Assembly (NCBI GenBank): GCA_019510125.1
Contig: JAEKKX010000011.1
Span: 1-64,000, forward strand
From: Lysobacterales bacterium
GTDB lineage: Bacteria > Pseudomonadota > Gammaproteobacteria > Xanthomonadales > Xanthomonadaceae
Length of the DNA: 64,000 bases
Reading direction: 5' to 3'
The notes beneath the pieces are model-generated. The model worked only from the letters and a program-made list of their open reading frames with translations, was not told the DNA's origin and ran no database searches. Positions 1 through 8,270 of the stretch are shown one piece after another (the first letter of the stretch is position 1; the number at the start of each line of letters is the position of its first letter). The translations under genes and the position numbers were made by a program.

Positions 1-394
1 CGGGCGCCGGCGCGCGCGGCGCGGGGCGCTCGGGCAGCGGCGGCGGCGCGGCCGGAGCGCGATGGGCGGCCGGCGGCATTTCGACAGGGGTGTCGACGGC
101 GGTGTCGGCGGGGGTTTGCGCGGGGGTTTGCGCGATCGGCGGGGCTTCGAACCGCGCCGGCGCGGCGGCGGGCGGCGCGGCGGCGGCCTCGGTGCGGATC
201 GTCGATGCAGGACGCGCCTGGGCCGGCGGCTGCTCGACCATCGCCACCCGGGCGTGCAGGCCCTGGACGTCGCGTTCGAGATCCTCGATCCGCGCCCGCG
301 CATTGCCCAGCTTGACCAGGACCACGATCAGCAGGAGGGGAATCGCCAGTACCACCAGTCCCAGCAGGATCAGAATTCCGGCCAAGTCGTGCAT
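1..394 (-). CDS. DUF2339-like membrane protein, N-terminus only (cut by window edge)
   Basis: Reading leftward from an ATG at 394 the frame stays open to the window edge (131 codons). It begins with one hydrophobic segment (about residues 5-28, rich in Leu/Val/Ile), then a short charged stretch with coiled-coil character (ARIEDLERDVQGLHARV), then a long Ala/Pro-rich linker. This N-terminal layout is typical of DUF2339 multi-membrane-spanning proteins, but the diagnostic transmembrane bulk lies outside the window, so the family name is an inference. A GGAGG lies almost against the ATG (short spacing). Function is unknown. Confidence 0.55.
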   Translation of the reverse strand, partial: MHDLAGILILLGLVVLAIPLLLIVVLVKLGNARARIEDLERDVQGLHARVAMVEQPPAQARPASTIRTEAAAAPPAAAPARFEAPPIAQTPAQTPADTAVDTPVEMPPAAHRAPAAPPPLPERPAPRAPAP

Positions 395-648
395 CCTCCG
401 TCGCCCTCGTGCGCCATTGCCCCGGGATTCGCCGCGCCAGGCCGACCGGATCGGTCCGGGCGAACCTGCCGGGCGAACATGCGGGCAGCCTTCCCGATCG
501 TTCAGGGAATTGCAACCTGAACGCCCGTCCGTAGCGGTGCGGACCGCCCCGGGTATCGCCAGCCGCTACCCGCCCCCGCCGCCCCGCGCGCCCCCCGACC
601 CACCCGCGTCACTTGATCGCGACCGTGCTTTTGACGGAGGCTAGGCCC
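395..648. other. intergenic region upstream of the LacI-type gene
   Basis: About 250 bases between two divergently oriented genes. It must hold both promoters. I see a GGAGG-type ribosome binding site at 635-640 for the LacI gene but no convincing -35/-10 pair or operator resembling the sites at 3492 and 3682. Confidence 0.4.
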
Positions 649-1683
649 ATGAGTGCTTCCCGCCGTCGTGTCTCGCAGCCGCCGATCAACCTGCAGATGT
701 CGGACATCGCCCGCCTTGCCGGGGTCTCCGAATCCACCGTTTCCCGGGCGCTGAAGGACAGTCCGATGATCGCGGCCAGCACCCGCGAGCGCATCCGGCG
801 GCTCGCCGAGGAGGCCGGCTACACGGTCAATCCGGTCGCCAGCAGCCTGCGCTCGCGCCAGAGCGGCGTGATCACGGTGGGGGTGCCGTTGGTGCACGAG
901 CGCGAGCCGCACCTGGTCGACCCGTTCATGATGACCATGCTGGCGCACCTCGCCGACACCCTCGCCGACCGCGGCTACAACATGCTGCTGGCGAAGATCG
1001 CGGTGCACCAGGACGGCTGGGTGCGGCGCCTGCAGCAGCCGGGCCGCAGCGACGGCGTGATCCTCATCGGCCAGAGCTTCGAGCACGCCGCGATCAACGA
1101 GGCGGCGCGCGCCGGCATCCCGCTCGCGGTCTGGGGCTCGCGGCTGCCGAACCAGAAATACCCGGTGGTGGGCTCGGACAACCGCCTCGGCGGCCAGCTC
1201 GCCGCCGCCCACCTGGCCGAACGCGGCCGCAAGCGCATCGTCTTCCTCGGCGACGAACGCCTGCCGGAAGTCGCGCACCGCCACGACGGCTATCGCCAGG
1301 CGCTGCGCGACGCGGGGCTGAAGGCCGCGCCGGAGCGCCTGGTGCGCACCGGTTTCGGCGGCCCCGACGCCGAGGCCCGCATGGCCGAGGCGATCGCCTC
1401 CGGGCTCGCGTTCGACGGCGTGGTCGCCGCCTCCGACGTCATCGCCATCGGCGCGATGCGCGCGCTGTCCGCCGCCGGCCGCCGGGTGCCGGAGGACGTG
1501 GCGGTGGTCGGCTTCGACGACATCCTGCTGGCCGAACACGCGCATCCGCCGCTCACCACCGTGCGCCAGGAACTGGCCCGGGGCGCGGTCGCGCTGGTCG
1601 ACACGGTGATCGCCGCGATCCGCGGCGACGCCGCCGACTCCACGCTGCTGCCGCCGACCCTGATCGTCCGCGCGTCGGCCTGA
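649..1683 (+). CDS. LacI-family transcriptional repressor of the sucrose locus
   Basis: A 344-residue protein of normal LacI/GalR length. Residues about 17-62 hold the DNA-binding headpiece (MSDIARLAGVSESTVSRAL) with the hinge helix region NPVASSLRS. The rest is a periplasmic-binding-protein-like sugar-sensing domain ending in the family signature VVGFDDILLAEHAHPPLTTV. The ATG at 649 is chosen over an upstream in-frame TTG at 613 because CGGAGG sits 8 bases before it. It is convergent with the neighbouring symporter gene. Family knowledge says such proteins bind palindromes centred on CG. Two matching palindromes lie between the symporter and receptor genes nearby, so local control of sucrose uptake is the most economical inference. 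The sugar effector cannot be read from sequence. Confidence 0.9.
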   Translation: MSASRRRVSQPPINLQMSDIARLAGVSESTVSRALKDSPMIAASTRERIRRLAEEAGYTVNPVASSLRSRQSGVITVGVPLVHEREPHLVDPFMMTMLAHLADTLADRGYNMLLAKIAVHQDGWVRRLQQPGRSDGVILIGQSFEHAAINEAARAGIPLAVWGSRLPNQKYPVVGSDNRLGGQLAAAHLAERGRKRIVFLGDERLPEVAHRHDGYRQALRDAGLKAAPERLVRTGFGGPDAEARMAEAIASGLAFDGVVAASDVIAIGAMRALSAAGRRVPEDVAVVGFDDILLAEHAHPPLTTVRQELARGAVALVDTVIAAIRGDAADSTLLPPTLIVRASA

Positions 1684-1728
1684 CCCCGGGCCGGAGCCAT
1701 ACCCGCCGCCGCCGGCAACGCCCCGTCT

Positions 1729-1798
1729 CGGTAGAGCGGCCTTCAGGCCGCTGCCCCGTCTCCGGAAACGGGCAAGCGGCCTGAAGGCCGCTCTACCG
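1729..1798. repeat. GTAG-type REP (SMAG-like) inverted dimer, subfamily A
   Basis: Two 24-base arms (1729-1752 and 1775-1798) are perfect reverse complements. Each arm reads GTAG followed by its own stem-loop (AGCGGCCTTCAGGCCGCT). A GTAG tetranucleotide plus a palindrome is the hallmark of the REP elements called SMAG in Stenotrophomonas. The element lies between the 3' ends of two convergent genes and could act as a bidirectional terminator. The same arms recur exactly at 61408-61482. Confidence 0.85.
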
Positions 1799-1818
1799 CC
1801 GCCAGCACCGGAACCGGA

Positions 1819-3411
1819 TCAGCGGAACGTCCACACGATCGCCGCGGTCAGCGCCAGCAGCAGCACCGACTGCACACGATAGTTGCGCCACCACGGCTCG
1901 GCGGCCAGCGCGCGGGTCTCGTCGCGGTAGAACGCCGGCGTCCACAGCATCGCCGCCACCTGCGCCGCGGGCGGCGGCGCGGTGGCGGCGCTGACCGCGA
2001 CCAGCACCACCGCGCTCAGCGCGAACAGGATCGGCGCCACCAGCAGGAAATGCAGGCCCAGCGGCTGCGGCGACAGCACGTTCGCCCAGAACAGCGCCGC
2101 GCCGCCGATCAAACCGGCGAGGATCGCGGCGGCGGCGCCCTTGGCGTTCGCGCCGCGCCAGAACAGGCCGACCAGGAACAGCGCGCACACCGGCGGCACG
2201 GCGTACGCCAGCACCGCCTGCAGGTACTGCCACAGCGACGAGAAGCGCTCGATCTGCGGCGCCCACGCCACCGCCAGCACCATGAACACGACCGTGGTGA
2301 TGCGCCCCGCGCGCACCAGCGTCGCGCCGTCCGCGCCCGGCAGCCGCGGGCGCACGAAATCCATCGTCACCAGCGTGGCCGCGGAATTGAAGGTGCTGGC
2401 GATCGACGACATGATCGCGGCGAAGAAGCCGGCGATCACCACGCCCACCAGTCCCGCCGGCAGCAGGTCGAAGATCAGCGTCGGATACACCAGATCCGGG
2501 CGTTCGAGGTGCGGGTACAGCAGGATCGCCGCCGTGCCCGGCAGCACCATCACGTACAGCACCGGCAGTTTCAGCAGGCCGGCGAACAGCGCGCCCCAGC
2601 GGCCGTGGTTCTCGTCCTTCGCCGACAGCACGCGCTGGACCATGAACTGGTTGGTGCACCAGAAGTAGAAGCCCAGCAGCGGCACGCCCAGCACCAGGCC
2701 CAGCCACGGCACGCCCGGGTCGTCGAGCGGGCGGATCAGCGACAGCCGCGCCGGCGCCACCGCGCGCATCACCGCGTCCCAACCGCCGGCCTTGTCGAAG
2801 GCGAACACCGCGATGAACACCGATGCGCCGAGCAGGATCACCGCCTGCACGGTCTCGGTGTAGATCACCGCGCGCAGGCCGCCGGCGACGGTGTACACGC
2901 CGGCCGACAGCGCCAGCACCGCGACGATCTCCCACAGCGGCCACTGCGGCAGGATCAGCTTGAGCATGATCGCGCCGCCGTACAGCGTGCCCGCGGTGTC
3001 GACCACGATGTTGAGGAAAATGGTGAGCGCCGAGAAGTAGACGCGCGCGCGGCGGTCGTAACGGCGCTCGAGGTACTCCGGCAGCGTGTACACCTGCGAA
3101 CGCAGCAGGAACGGCAGGAAGAACACGCAGAAGAACGCGAGCACCACCGTGGCCATCCACTCGTAGTTGTAGACCGAGATGCCGGTGCCGTAGGCTGCGC
3201 CCGCGAGGCCGATCAACGTCGTCGACGAAATGTTCGACGCCAGCAGCGCCAGGCCGATCACCGGCCACGTGCTGGAACGCGAGGCGAGGAAGTAGTCGTC
3301 CGCCGAGGCGCGACGCTTCGAGACGAGCAGGCCCAGGCCGACGATCCCCAGCGCGTACAGCGCGAGAATGACGAGATCGAGGGTTTCCAGACGGACGTGC
3401 AGATCGGCCAT
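1819..3411 (-). CDS. sodium:solute symporter family (SSS/SLC5) sugar transporter
   Basis: A 530-residue inner-membrane protein with about 13-14 hydrophobic segments, typical of the SSS family (SGLT/PutP-like fold). The start is conserved in style (LETLDLVILALYALGIVGLG, then SADDYFLASRS), and the family-typical segments LLASNISSTTLIGLAG and FAAIMSSIASTFNSAATL are visible. It should move a solute into the cell with sodium. It is divergent from the TonB-dependent receptor and shares a control region containing two LacI-type operators, so a sugar, probably sucrose, is the likely cargo. In the Xanthomonas sux locus this job is assigned to a major-facilitator protein (SuxC); using an SSS protein here is a variation. 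Substrate is inferred from context only. Confidence 0.87.
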   Translation of the reverse strand: MADLHVRLETLDLVILALYALGIVGLGLLVSKRRASADDYFLASRSSTWPVIGLALLASNISSTTLIGLAGAAYGTGISVYNYEWMATVVLAFFCVFFLPFLLRSQVYTLPEYLERRYDRRARVYFSALTIFLNIVVDTAGTLYGGAIMLKLILPQWPLWEIVAVLALSAGVYTVAGGLRAVIYTETVQAVILLGASVFIAVFAFDKAGGWDAVMRAVAPARLSLIRPLDDPGVPWLGLVLGVPLLGFYFWCTNQFMVQRVLSAKDENHGRWGALFAGLLKLPVLYVMVLPGTAAILLYPHLERPDLVYPTLIFDLLPAGLVGVVIAGFFAAIMSSIASTFNSAATLVTMDFVRPRLPGADGATLVRAGRITTVVFMVLAVAWAPQIERFSSLWQYLQAVLAYAVPPVCALFLVGLFWRGANAKGAAAAILAGLIGGAALFWANVLSPQPLGLHFLLVAPILFALSAVVLVAVSAATAPPPAAQVAAMLWTPAFYRDETRALAAEPWWRNYRVQSVLLLALTAAIVWTFR

Positions 3412-3491
3412 GACGGGCTCCGGGAAGGAAGCGGACGGACAAACGCGACGGGCGGCGCGCAGGGTCGCCGGCGAGGCGATACTGCGTCAAC

Positions 3492-3503
3492 GCAATCGAT
3501 TGT
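3492..3503. promoter_or_regulatory. probable LacI-type operator (symporter side)
   Basis: GCAATCGATTGT, sharing the exact palindromic core CAATCGATTG with the site at 3682-3693. It lies about 80 bases upstream of the symporter start. A CG-centred palindrome is what LacI-family proteins normally bind. Assignment to the regulator at 649-1683 is inference. Confidence 0.65.
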
Positions 3504-3679
3504 GCATGCTGCGACGCAGCAGGATTCCCCGGCCTTTCGCTGCGATAACGGGACGATTCCGGGGACCATCGCTTTCTTCTATCGACGATTTTTCGCGACT
3601 TTTCATGCGGTTATCGAAAAAGCGGCCGCGGGCGCCGCCGGGCACGGCCGCGCAGGCGGCCGGCAACGGTCGAAAATAC

Positions 3680-3708
3680 TTGCAATCGATTGCGTGACTC
3701 GCTATGAC
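3680..3708 (+). promoter_or_regulatory. promoter of the TonB-dependent receptor overlapped by a LacI-type operator
   Basis: A sigma-70-like pair, TTGCAA at 3680-3685 and TATGAC at 3703-3708, is separated by 17 bases. The perfect 12-base palindrome GCAATCGATTGC (3682-3693) covers most of the -35 hexamer, so a bound repressor would block RNA polymerase. The ATG of the receptor is 53 bases beyond the -10 hexamer. Second copy of the same core at 3492. Confidence 0.65.
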
Positions 3709-3761
3709 ATTCGCGCCCGGCAGCCGCCGCTGCCCATCTGACACCCGGAGGTTCCGCCGCC

Positions 3762-6245
3762 ATGCGCCGCCCGTCGAAGTCGTCCATGCAATGCCGTACC
3801 ACGATCCGCCCGCTGTCGTTCGCCGTGGCCTGCGCCATCGGCCTGTCGTGCGCGCCCGGCTTCGCCGCGGCGCAGTCGCCCGAGGCGGCCGCGGCGGACA
3901 AGCCCGCGAGCGGCAACGACCTCGACGCCATCGTGGTCACCGCCACCGCCGGCGGCAAGTCCAAGCTGCGCAGCAGCGTCTCCACCAGCGACGTCACGCC
4001 GGACGCGGTGGAGCGCGCCGCGCCCCGCTCCACCGCCGAGATCTTCCGCAACATCCCCGGCGTGCGCTCGGAGTCCACCGGCGGCGAAGGCAACGCCAAC
4101 ATCGCCGTGCGCGGCCTGCCGGTGGCCGCCGGCGGCGCGAAGTTCCTGCAACTGCAGGAAGACGGCATGCCGGTGATGGAGTTCGGCGACATCGCCTTCG
4201 GCAACGCCGACATCTTCCTGCGCTACGACGGCTCGGTCGACCGTATCCAGGCGGTGCGCGGCGGCTCGGCCTCGACGTTCGCCAGCAACTCCCCCGGCGG
4301 CGTGATCAACTTCATCAGCAACACCGGCGAGGTGCAGGGCGGCTCGGTCGGCCTGACCACCGGCCTGGACTACGCCAGCAACCGCGTCGACTTCCAGTAC
4401 GGCCAGCCCTTCGGCAACGGCTGGCGTTTCCACGTCGGCGGCTTCTGGCGCGCCGGCGACGGCGTGCGCGACGCCGGCTACACCGCCGAGAAGGGCGGCC
4501 AGGTGAAGGCCAACCTCACCCGCGAGTTCGACAGCGGCTACATCCGCTTCCACCTCAAGCGCCTGGACGACCGCGCGATCGGCTACCTGCCGGTGCCCAC
4601 GCGCGCGACCGGCAGCAACGGCAGCCCGCACCTGGGCGCCATCGACGGCTTCGACCCGGCGCGCGACACCCTGCAGAGCCGCTATTTCCGCACCGACATC
4701 GGCCTCGACGGCGACAACCGCCGGCGCCGCACCGACATCGCCGACGGCATGCACCCGGACAGCACCGCGTTCGGCGTGGAAGCGCAGTACCGCTTCGGCG
4801 ACGGCTGGCGCATCGACGAGAAATTCCGCTACGCCGACAACAGCGGCCGCTTCGTCGGCCAGTTCCCGGCGGAAGTCGGCACCGCCTCGGGCCTCGCGGC
4901 CAGCGTCGGCGGCGCCGGCGCGACGCTGCGCTACGCCAGCGGCCCGAACGCCGGCCAGGCCTACACCGGCGCCACCGTGCGCACGCACCTGTTCAACACC
5001 GAGATCAACGACTTCGGCAACGTCGTCAACGACCTCAAGCTGACCCGCAGCCTCGACCTCGGCGACGGCAAGCTCGACCTCGGCGGCGGCTATTACCGCT
5101 CGCGCCAGAAGATCGACATGGACTGGGTGTGGAATTCGTACCTGCAGACGCTCGAAGGCAACGGCCGATCGGCGCTGCTCGACGTGTACGATGCGTCCAA
5201 CGCCAATCTCTCCGACCACGGCCTCTACGCCTACGGCGTGCCGGTGTGGGGCAACTGCTGCACGCGCCGCTACGCCGCCACCTACACCATCGGCGCGCCG
5301 TACTTCTCGCTGTCGTACGCGCTGGGCAGGCTCGACATCGACGCCAGCGTGCGCCGCGACACCGGCAAGGCGCGCGGCCGTTACGCCGGCAGCGTGCAGG
5401 TCGCGAACGTCGACGTGAACGGCGACGGCGTGATCTCCGCGCCCGAGCGCAACGTGTCCGAAGTGAACAACGCCGCCGCCTCGCCGGTCGACTACGACTG
5501 GGGCTACACCTCGTACTCCATCGGTGCGAACTACCTGTTCCAGGACGACCTCGCCGGCTTCGCGCGGGTCAGCCGCGGCGGTCGCGCCAACGCCGACCGC
5601 CTGCTGTTCGGCGTGGTCCGCCCCGACGGCTCGGTGCGCGCGCAGGACGCCGTCGACATGGTCGACCAGGTCGAGGCCGGCCTGAAGTGGCGCCGCGGCG
5701 GCTTCAGCCTGTTCGGCACCGCGTTCTACGCCAGGACCGAGGAACAGAACTTCGAGCTGACCAGCCAGCGGTTCTTCGACCGCGTCTACAAGGCGCACGG
5801 CCTCGAACTGGAAGCCTCGCTGCGCGTCAACGAGTTCTTCCTCAACGGCGGGCTGACCTGGACCGACGCGGAGATCAGCAAGGACGAGATCACGCCGGCG
5901 AACGAGGGCCACACGCCGCGTCGCCAGGCCGACCTGGTCTACCAGCTCACCGGCGGCTACCAGGCCGAGAACTGGACGCTCGGCGCGAACCTGATCGGCA
6001 CCACCGACGCCTACACCCAGGACAACAACCAGTTGAAGATGCCCGGCTACACCCAGGTCAACCTGTTCGCCGACTACCGCTTCGCCGGGAACTGGGTCGT
6101 CGGCCTCAACGTCAACAACGCGTTCGACGCCTTCGGCATCACCGAGGCCGAGGAAGGCGCGATCGTCGGCGGCACGGAGAACATCATCCGCGCCCGCTCG
6201 ATTCCGGGCCGCACGATCTCGGCCAGCATCCGCTACGAGTTCTGA
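3762..6245 (+). CDS. TonB-dependent outer-membrane receptor (SuxA-like)
   Basis: An 827-residue outer-membrane receptor. A signal peptide covers about residues 1-38, ending near GFAAAQS. A plug domain follows (AIVVTATAGG, then EIFRNIPGVRSES, IAVRGLP, RIQAVRGGSAS, SPGGVINF), then a beta-barrel that ends SASIRYEF with the terminal Phe usual for outer-membrane proteins. It should pull a substrate across the outer membrane using TonB energy. The gene stands directly before amylosucrase and fructokinase genes and behind a LacI-type operator, matching the role of SuxA in Xanthomonas sucrose uptake. The sucrose assignment rests on neighbours; the receptor class itself is clear. GGAGG lies 12 bases before the chosen ATG; an in-frame ATG nine codons later is possible. 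Confidence 0.9.
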   Translation: MRRPSKSSMQCRTTIRPLSFAVACAIGLSCAPGFAAAQSPEAAAADKPASGNDLDAIVVTATAGGKSKLRSSVSTSDVTPDAVERAAPRSTAEIFRNIPGVRSESTGGEGNANIAVRGLPVAAGGAKFLQLQEDGMPVMEFGDIAFGNADIFLRYDGSVDRIQAVRGGSASTFASNSPGGVINFISNTGEVQGGSVGLTTGLDYASNRVDFQYGQPFGNGWRFHVGGFWRAGDGVRDAGYTAEKGGQVKANLTREFDSGYIRFHLKRLDDRAIGYLPVPTRATGSNGSPHLGAIDGFDPARDTLQSRYFRTDIGLDGDNRRRRTDIADGMHPDSTAFGVEAQYRFGDGWRIDEKFRYADNSGRFVGQFPAEVGTASGLAASVGGAGATLRYASGPNAGQAYTGATVRTHLFNTEINDFGNVVNDLKLTRSLDLGDGKLDLGGGYYRSRQKIDMDWVWNSYLQTLEGNGRSALLDVYDASNANLSDHGLYAYGVPVWGNCCTRRYAATYTIGAPYFSLSYALGRLDIDASVRRDTGKARGRYAGSVQVANVDVNGDGVISAPERNVSEVNNAAASPVDYDWGYTSYSIGANYLFQDDLAGFARVSRGGRANADRLLFGVVRPDGSVRAQDAVDMVDQVEAGLKWRRGGFSLFGTAFYARTEEQNFELTSQRFFDRVYKAHGLELEASLRVNEFFLNGGLTWTDAEISKDEITPANEGHTPRRQADLVYQLTGGYQAENWTLGANLIGTTDAYTQDNNQLKMPGYTQVNLFADYRFAGNWVVGLNVNNAFDAFGITEAEEGAIVGGTENIIRARSIPGRTISASIRYEF

Positions 6246-6254
6246 GCCCGCCGC

Positions 6255-6302
6255 GACGGGCGCGCGCCGGATCCCCTCCCTCCGGACCGGCGCGCGTCCG
6301 TC
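6255..6302 (+). terminator. GC-rich stem-loop between receptor and amylosucrase genes
   Basis: Arms 6255-6270 and 6287-6302 pair over 15 of 16 bases with a 16-base loop, followed by GCTTTTCC. It begins 10 bases after the receptor stop codon. It may be a partial terminator or an mRNA-stabilising hairpin that lowers expression of the downstream enzymes relative to the receptor. Confidence 0.55.
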
Positions 6303-6326
6303 GCTTTTCCTCCTCCGAACAGGTCG

Positions 6327-8270
6327 ATGAACGCCTTGCGCATGCCCGACGCCCTCCTCCGTCGACATTTCGCCGACGCCCTGCCTGCCGCACGGCGCGA
6401 CCACGCGCTCGCACGCTGGGACGCGCACGCGCCGCGGCTGTTCGCCGCGCTGCGCCGCATCTACATCGATGCGCCCGGGTCCGACCATGCGCTGTCCACG
6501 CTCGTCGCGGGTATGGCCGCCTGCGCCGGCGCGCGCGCCGACGCGCTGCACGCGCTCGACATCGCGCGCGAACGCGACCCGCGCTGGTTTCTCGCCGCGG
6601 ACATGCTCGGCTACAGCACCTACGTCGACCGCTTCGGCGGCACGCTGCGCGGCGTCGCCGAACGCGTGCCCTACCTGCAACGCCTCGGCGTGCGCTACCT
6701 GCACCTGCTGCCGTTCCTGCGGCAGCGCGACGGCGACAGCGACGGCGGCTTCGCGGTGCGCGACTACGACCGCGTCGACCCCGCGCTGGGCGACGACGCC
6801 GACCTCGACACGCTCACCGCGCGGCTGCGCGACGCCGGCATCAGCCTCTGCGCCGACCTGGTGCTCAACCACACCGCGGACGACCATCGCTGGGCGCTCG
6901 CCGCGTGCGCCGGCGATGCCAGGTATCGCGACTACTACCACGTGTTCCCCGACCGCACGCTGCCCGATGCGCACGAACGCACGCTCGGCCAGGTGTTCCC
7001 GCTGACCGCGCCGGGCAACTTCACCGAGGTGCCGGGACTCGGCCACGTCTGGACCACGTTCTATCCCTACCAGTGGGACCTGAACTGGGCGAACCCGGAC
7101 GTGTTCGTCGAGATGGCGCTGACCCTGCTGCGGCTGGCGAACCGCGGCGTCGAAGCGTTCCGGCTCGATTCCACCGCGTACCTGTGGAAGCGCCTCGGCA
7201 CCGACAGCATGAACCAGCCCGAGGCACACGCGCTGATCCAGGCGCTGCGCGCGGTGGTCGACATCGTCGCGCCGGGCGTGCTGCTGAAGGCCGAGGCGAT
7301 CGTGCCCGCGCCGGCGCTCGTGCCCTACTTCGGCAGCGGCGACGACGCCGGCCACGAATGCCACCTCGCGTATCACAGCACGCTGATGGCGTCGCTGTGG
7401 GCGGCGCTGGCCGAACGCCGCGCCGATCCGCTGCGCACCGCGTTCGCGCGCACGCCCGCACTCCCCGCCGGCTGCGGCTGGCTCGCCTACCTGCGCTGCC
7501 ACGACGACATCGGCTGGAATGTATTGCGCGAGGAAGCCGCCGGCGGCGCCGCGCACGCCGGCTTCGACCTCGCCCGCATCGCCCGCTTCTACGCCGGCGT
7601 CGAACCCGGCAGCGACGCCCGCGGCCGCGGTTTCCAGAACGCCGGCGAGGACGTCGTGCACGGCACCAACGGCATGACCGCGGCGCTGTGCGGGCTCGAC
7701 GCCGCGCGCGAACGCGGCGACGCGGCCGCGCTGGCCGCCGCCGAGGCGCGCTTCCTGCTGCTGCACGGCCTGATGCTGGCCGCGCCCGGCCTGCCGACGC
7801 TGTACATGGGCGACGAGATCGCGCTCGGCAACGACGAGGCCTACGCGGGCGACCCGCTGCGCGCGGACGAAGGCCGCTGGCTGCATCGGCCGGCGATGGA
7901 CTGGACGACGGCGGAGGCGGTCGAACGCGGCATGGCGGACGACAGCGCCGGCCACATCGGCACCGCGCTGCGCCGCATGCTCGGGGTGCGCGCCGCCGAA
8001 CCAGCCTTCCGCGGCGATGCGCCGATGCGCGTCCTCGGCTTCGACGATCCCGCCGTGCTCGGCCTGCTGCGGGGCGACGACGTGCTGGTGCTCGCGAACC
8101 TCTCGCCGCGCGAAGTCGCGGTCGCGCCGCAGGGCGAGGATGCGCTTCCGCGCGCCGGCTGGCGCGACCTGCTGGCCCACGACGACGCGACGCACGCGCT
8201 CCCCGCCACGCTCGCGCCGCATGCGCTACGCTGGCTGCGACGCATCGACAAAGCCGACGCCCGCGCATGA
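6327..8270 (+). CDS. amylosucrase (GH13 subfamily 4)
   Basis: A 647-residue cytoplasmic glucansucrase that builds alpha-1,4-glucan from sucrose and releases fructose (some hydrolysis also occurs in the family). The GH13 catalytic set is visible: nucleophile Asp281 in EAFRLDS, acid/base Glu323 in LLKAEAIV, and His392-Asp393 in CHDDIGW, the last pair at the same numbers as in Neisseria polysaccharea amylosucrase. LCADLVLNHT is conserved region I. The helical N-terminal domain and the length match amylosucrases rather than trehalose synthases or sucrose phosphorylases. Its 3' end overlaps the fructokinase start (ATGA), so the two enzymes are translationally coupled and the released fructose is dealt with at once. 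This corresponds to SuxB in Xanthomonas. Confidence 0.92.
   Translation: MNALRMPDALLRRHFADALPAARRDHALARWDAHAPRLFAALRRIYIDAPGSDHALSTLVAGMAACAGARADALHALDIARERDPRWFLAADMLGYSTYVDRFGGTLRGVAERVPYLQRLGVRYLHLLPFLRQRDGDSDGGFAVRDYDRVDPALGDDADLDTLTARLRDAGISLCADLVLNHTADDHRWALAACAGDARYRDYYHVFPDRTLPDAHERTLGQVFPLTAPGNFTEVPGLGHVWTTFYPYQWDLNWANPDVFVEMALTLLRLANRGVEAFRLDSTAYLWKRLGTDSMNQPEAHALIQALRAVVDIVAPGVLLKAEAIVPAPALVPYFGSGDDAGHECHLAYHSTLMASLWAALAERRADPLRTAFARTPALPAGCGWLAYLRCHDDIGWNVLREEAAGGAAHAGFDLARIARFYAGVEPGSDARGRGFQNAGEDVVHGTNGMTAALCGLDAARERGDAAALAAAEARFLLLHGLMLAAPGLPTLYMGDEIALGNDEAYAGDPLRADEGRWLHRPAMDWTTAEAVERGMADDSAGHIGTALRRMLGVRAAEPAFRGDAPMRVLGFDDPAVLGLLRGDDVLVLANLSPREVAVAPQGEDALPRAGWRDLLAHDDATHALPATLAPHALRWLRRIDKADARA

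Noticed and set aside
3702-8222. Very long open frame on the minus strand opposite the receptor and amylosucrase genes
   Set aside because: High-GC genes leave long antisense frames open. The product is compositionally odd (Arg/Val/Ala/Gly repeats), has no domain, and the plus-strand genes in the same place have clear catalytic motifs.
3704-8266. Long plus-strand frame running into the fructokinase from far upstream
   Set aside because: Only the part from the ATG at 8267 is protein-like. The rest is an out-of-frame reading of the receptor and amylosucrase genes, rich in Arg/Pro/Gly.
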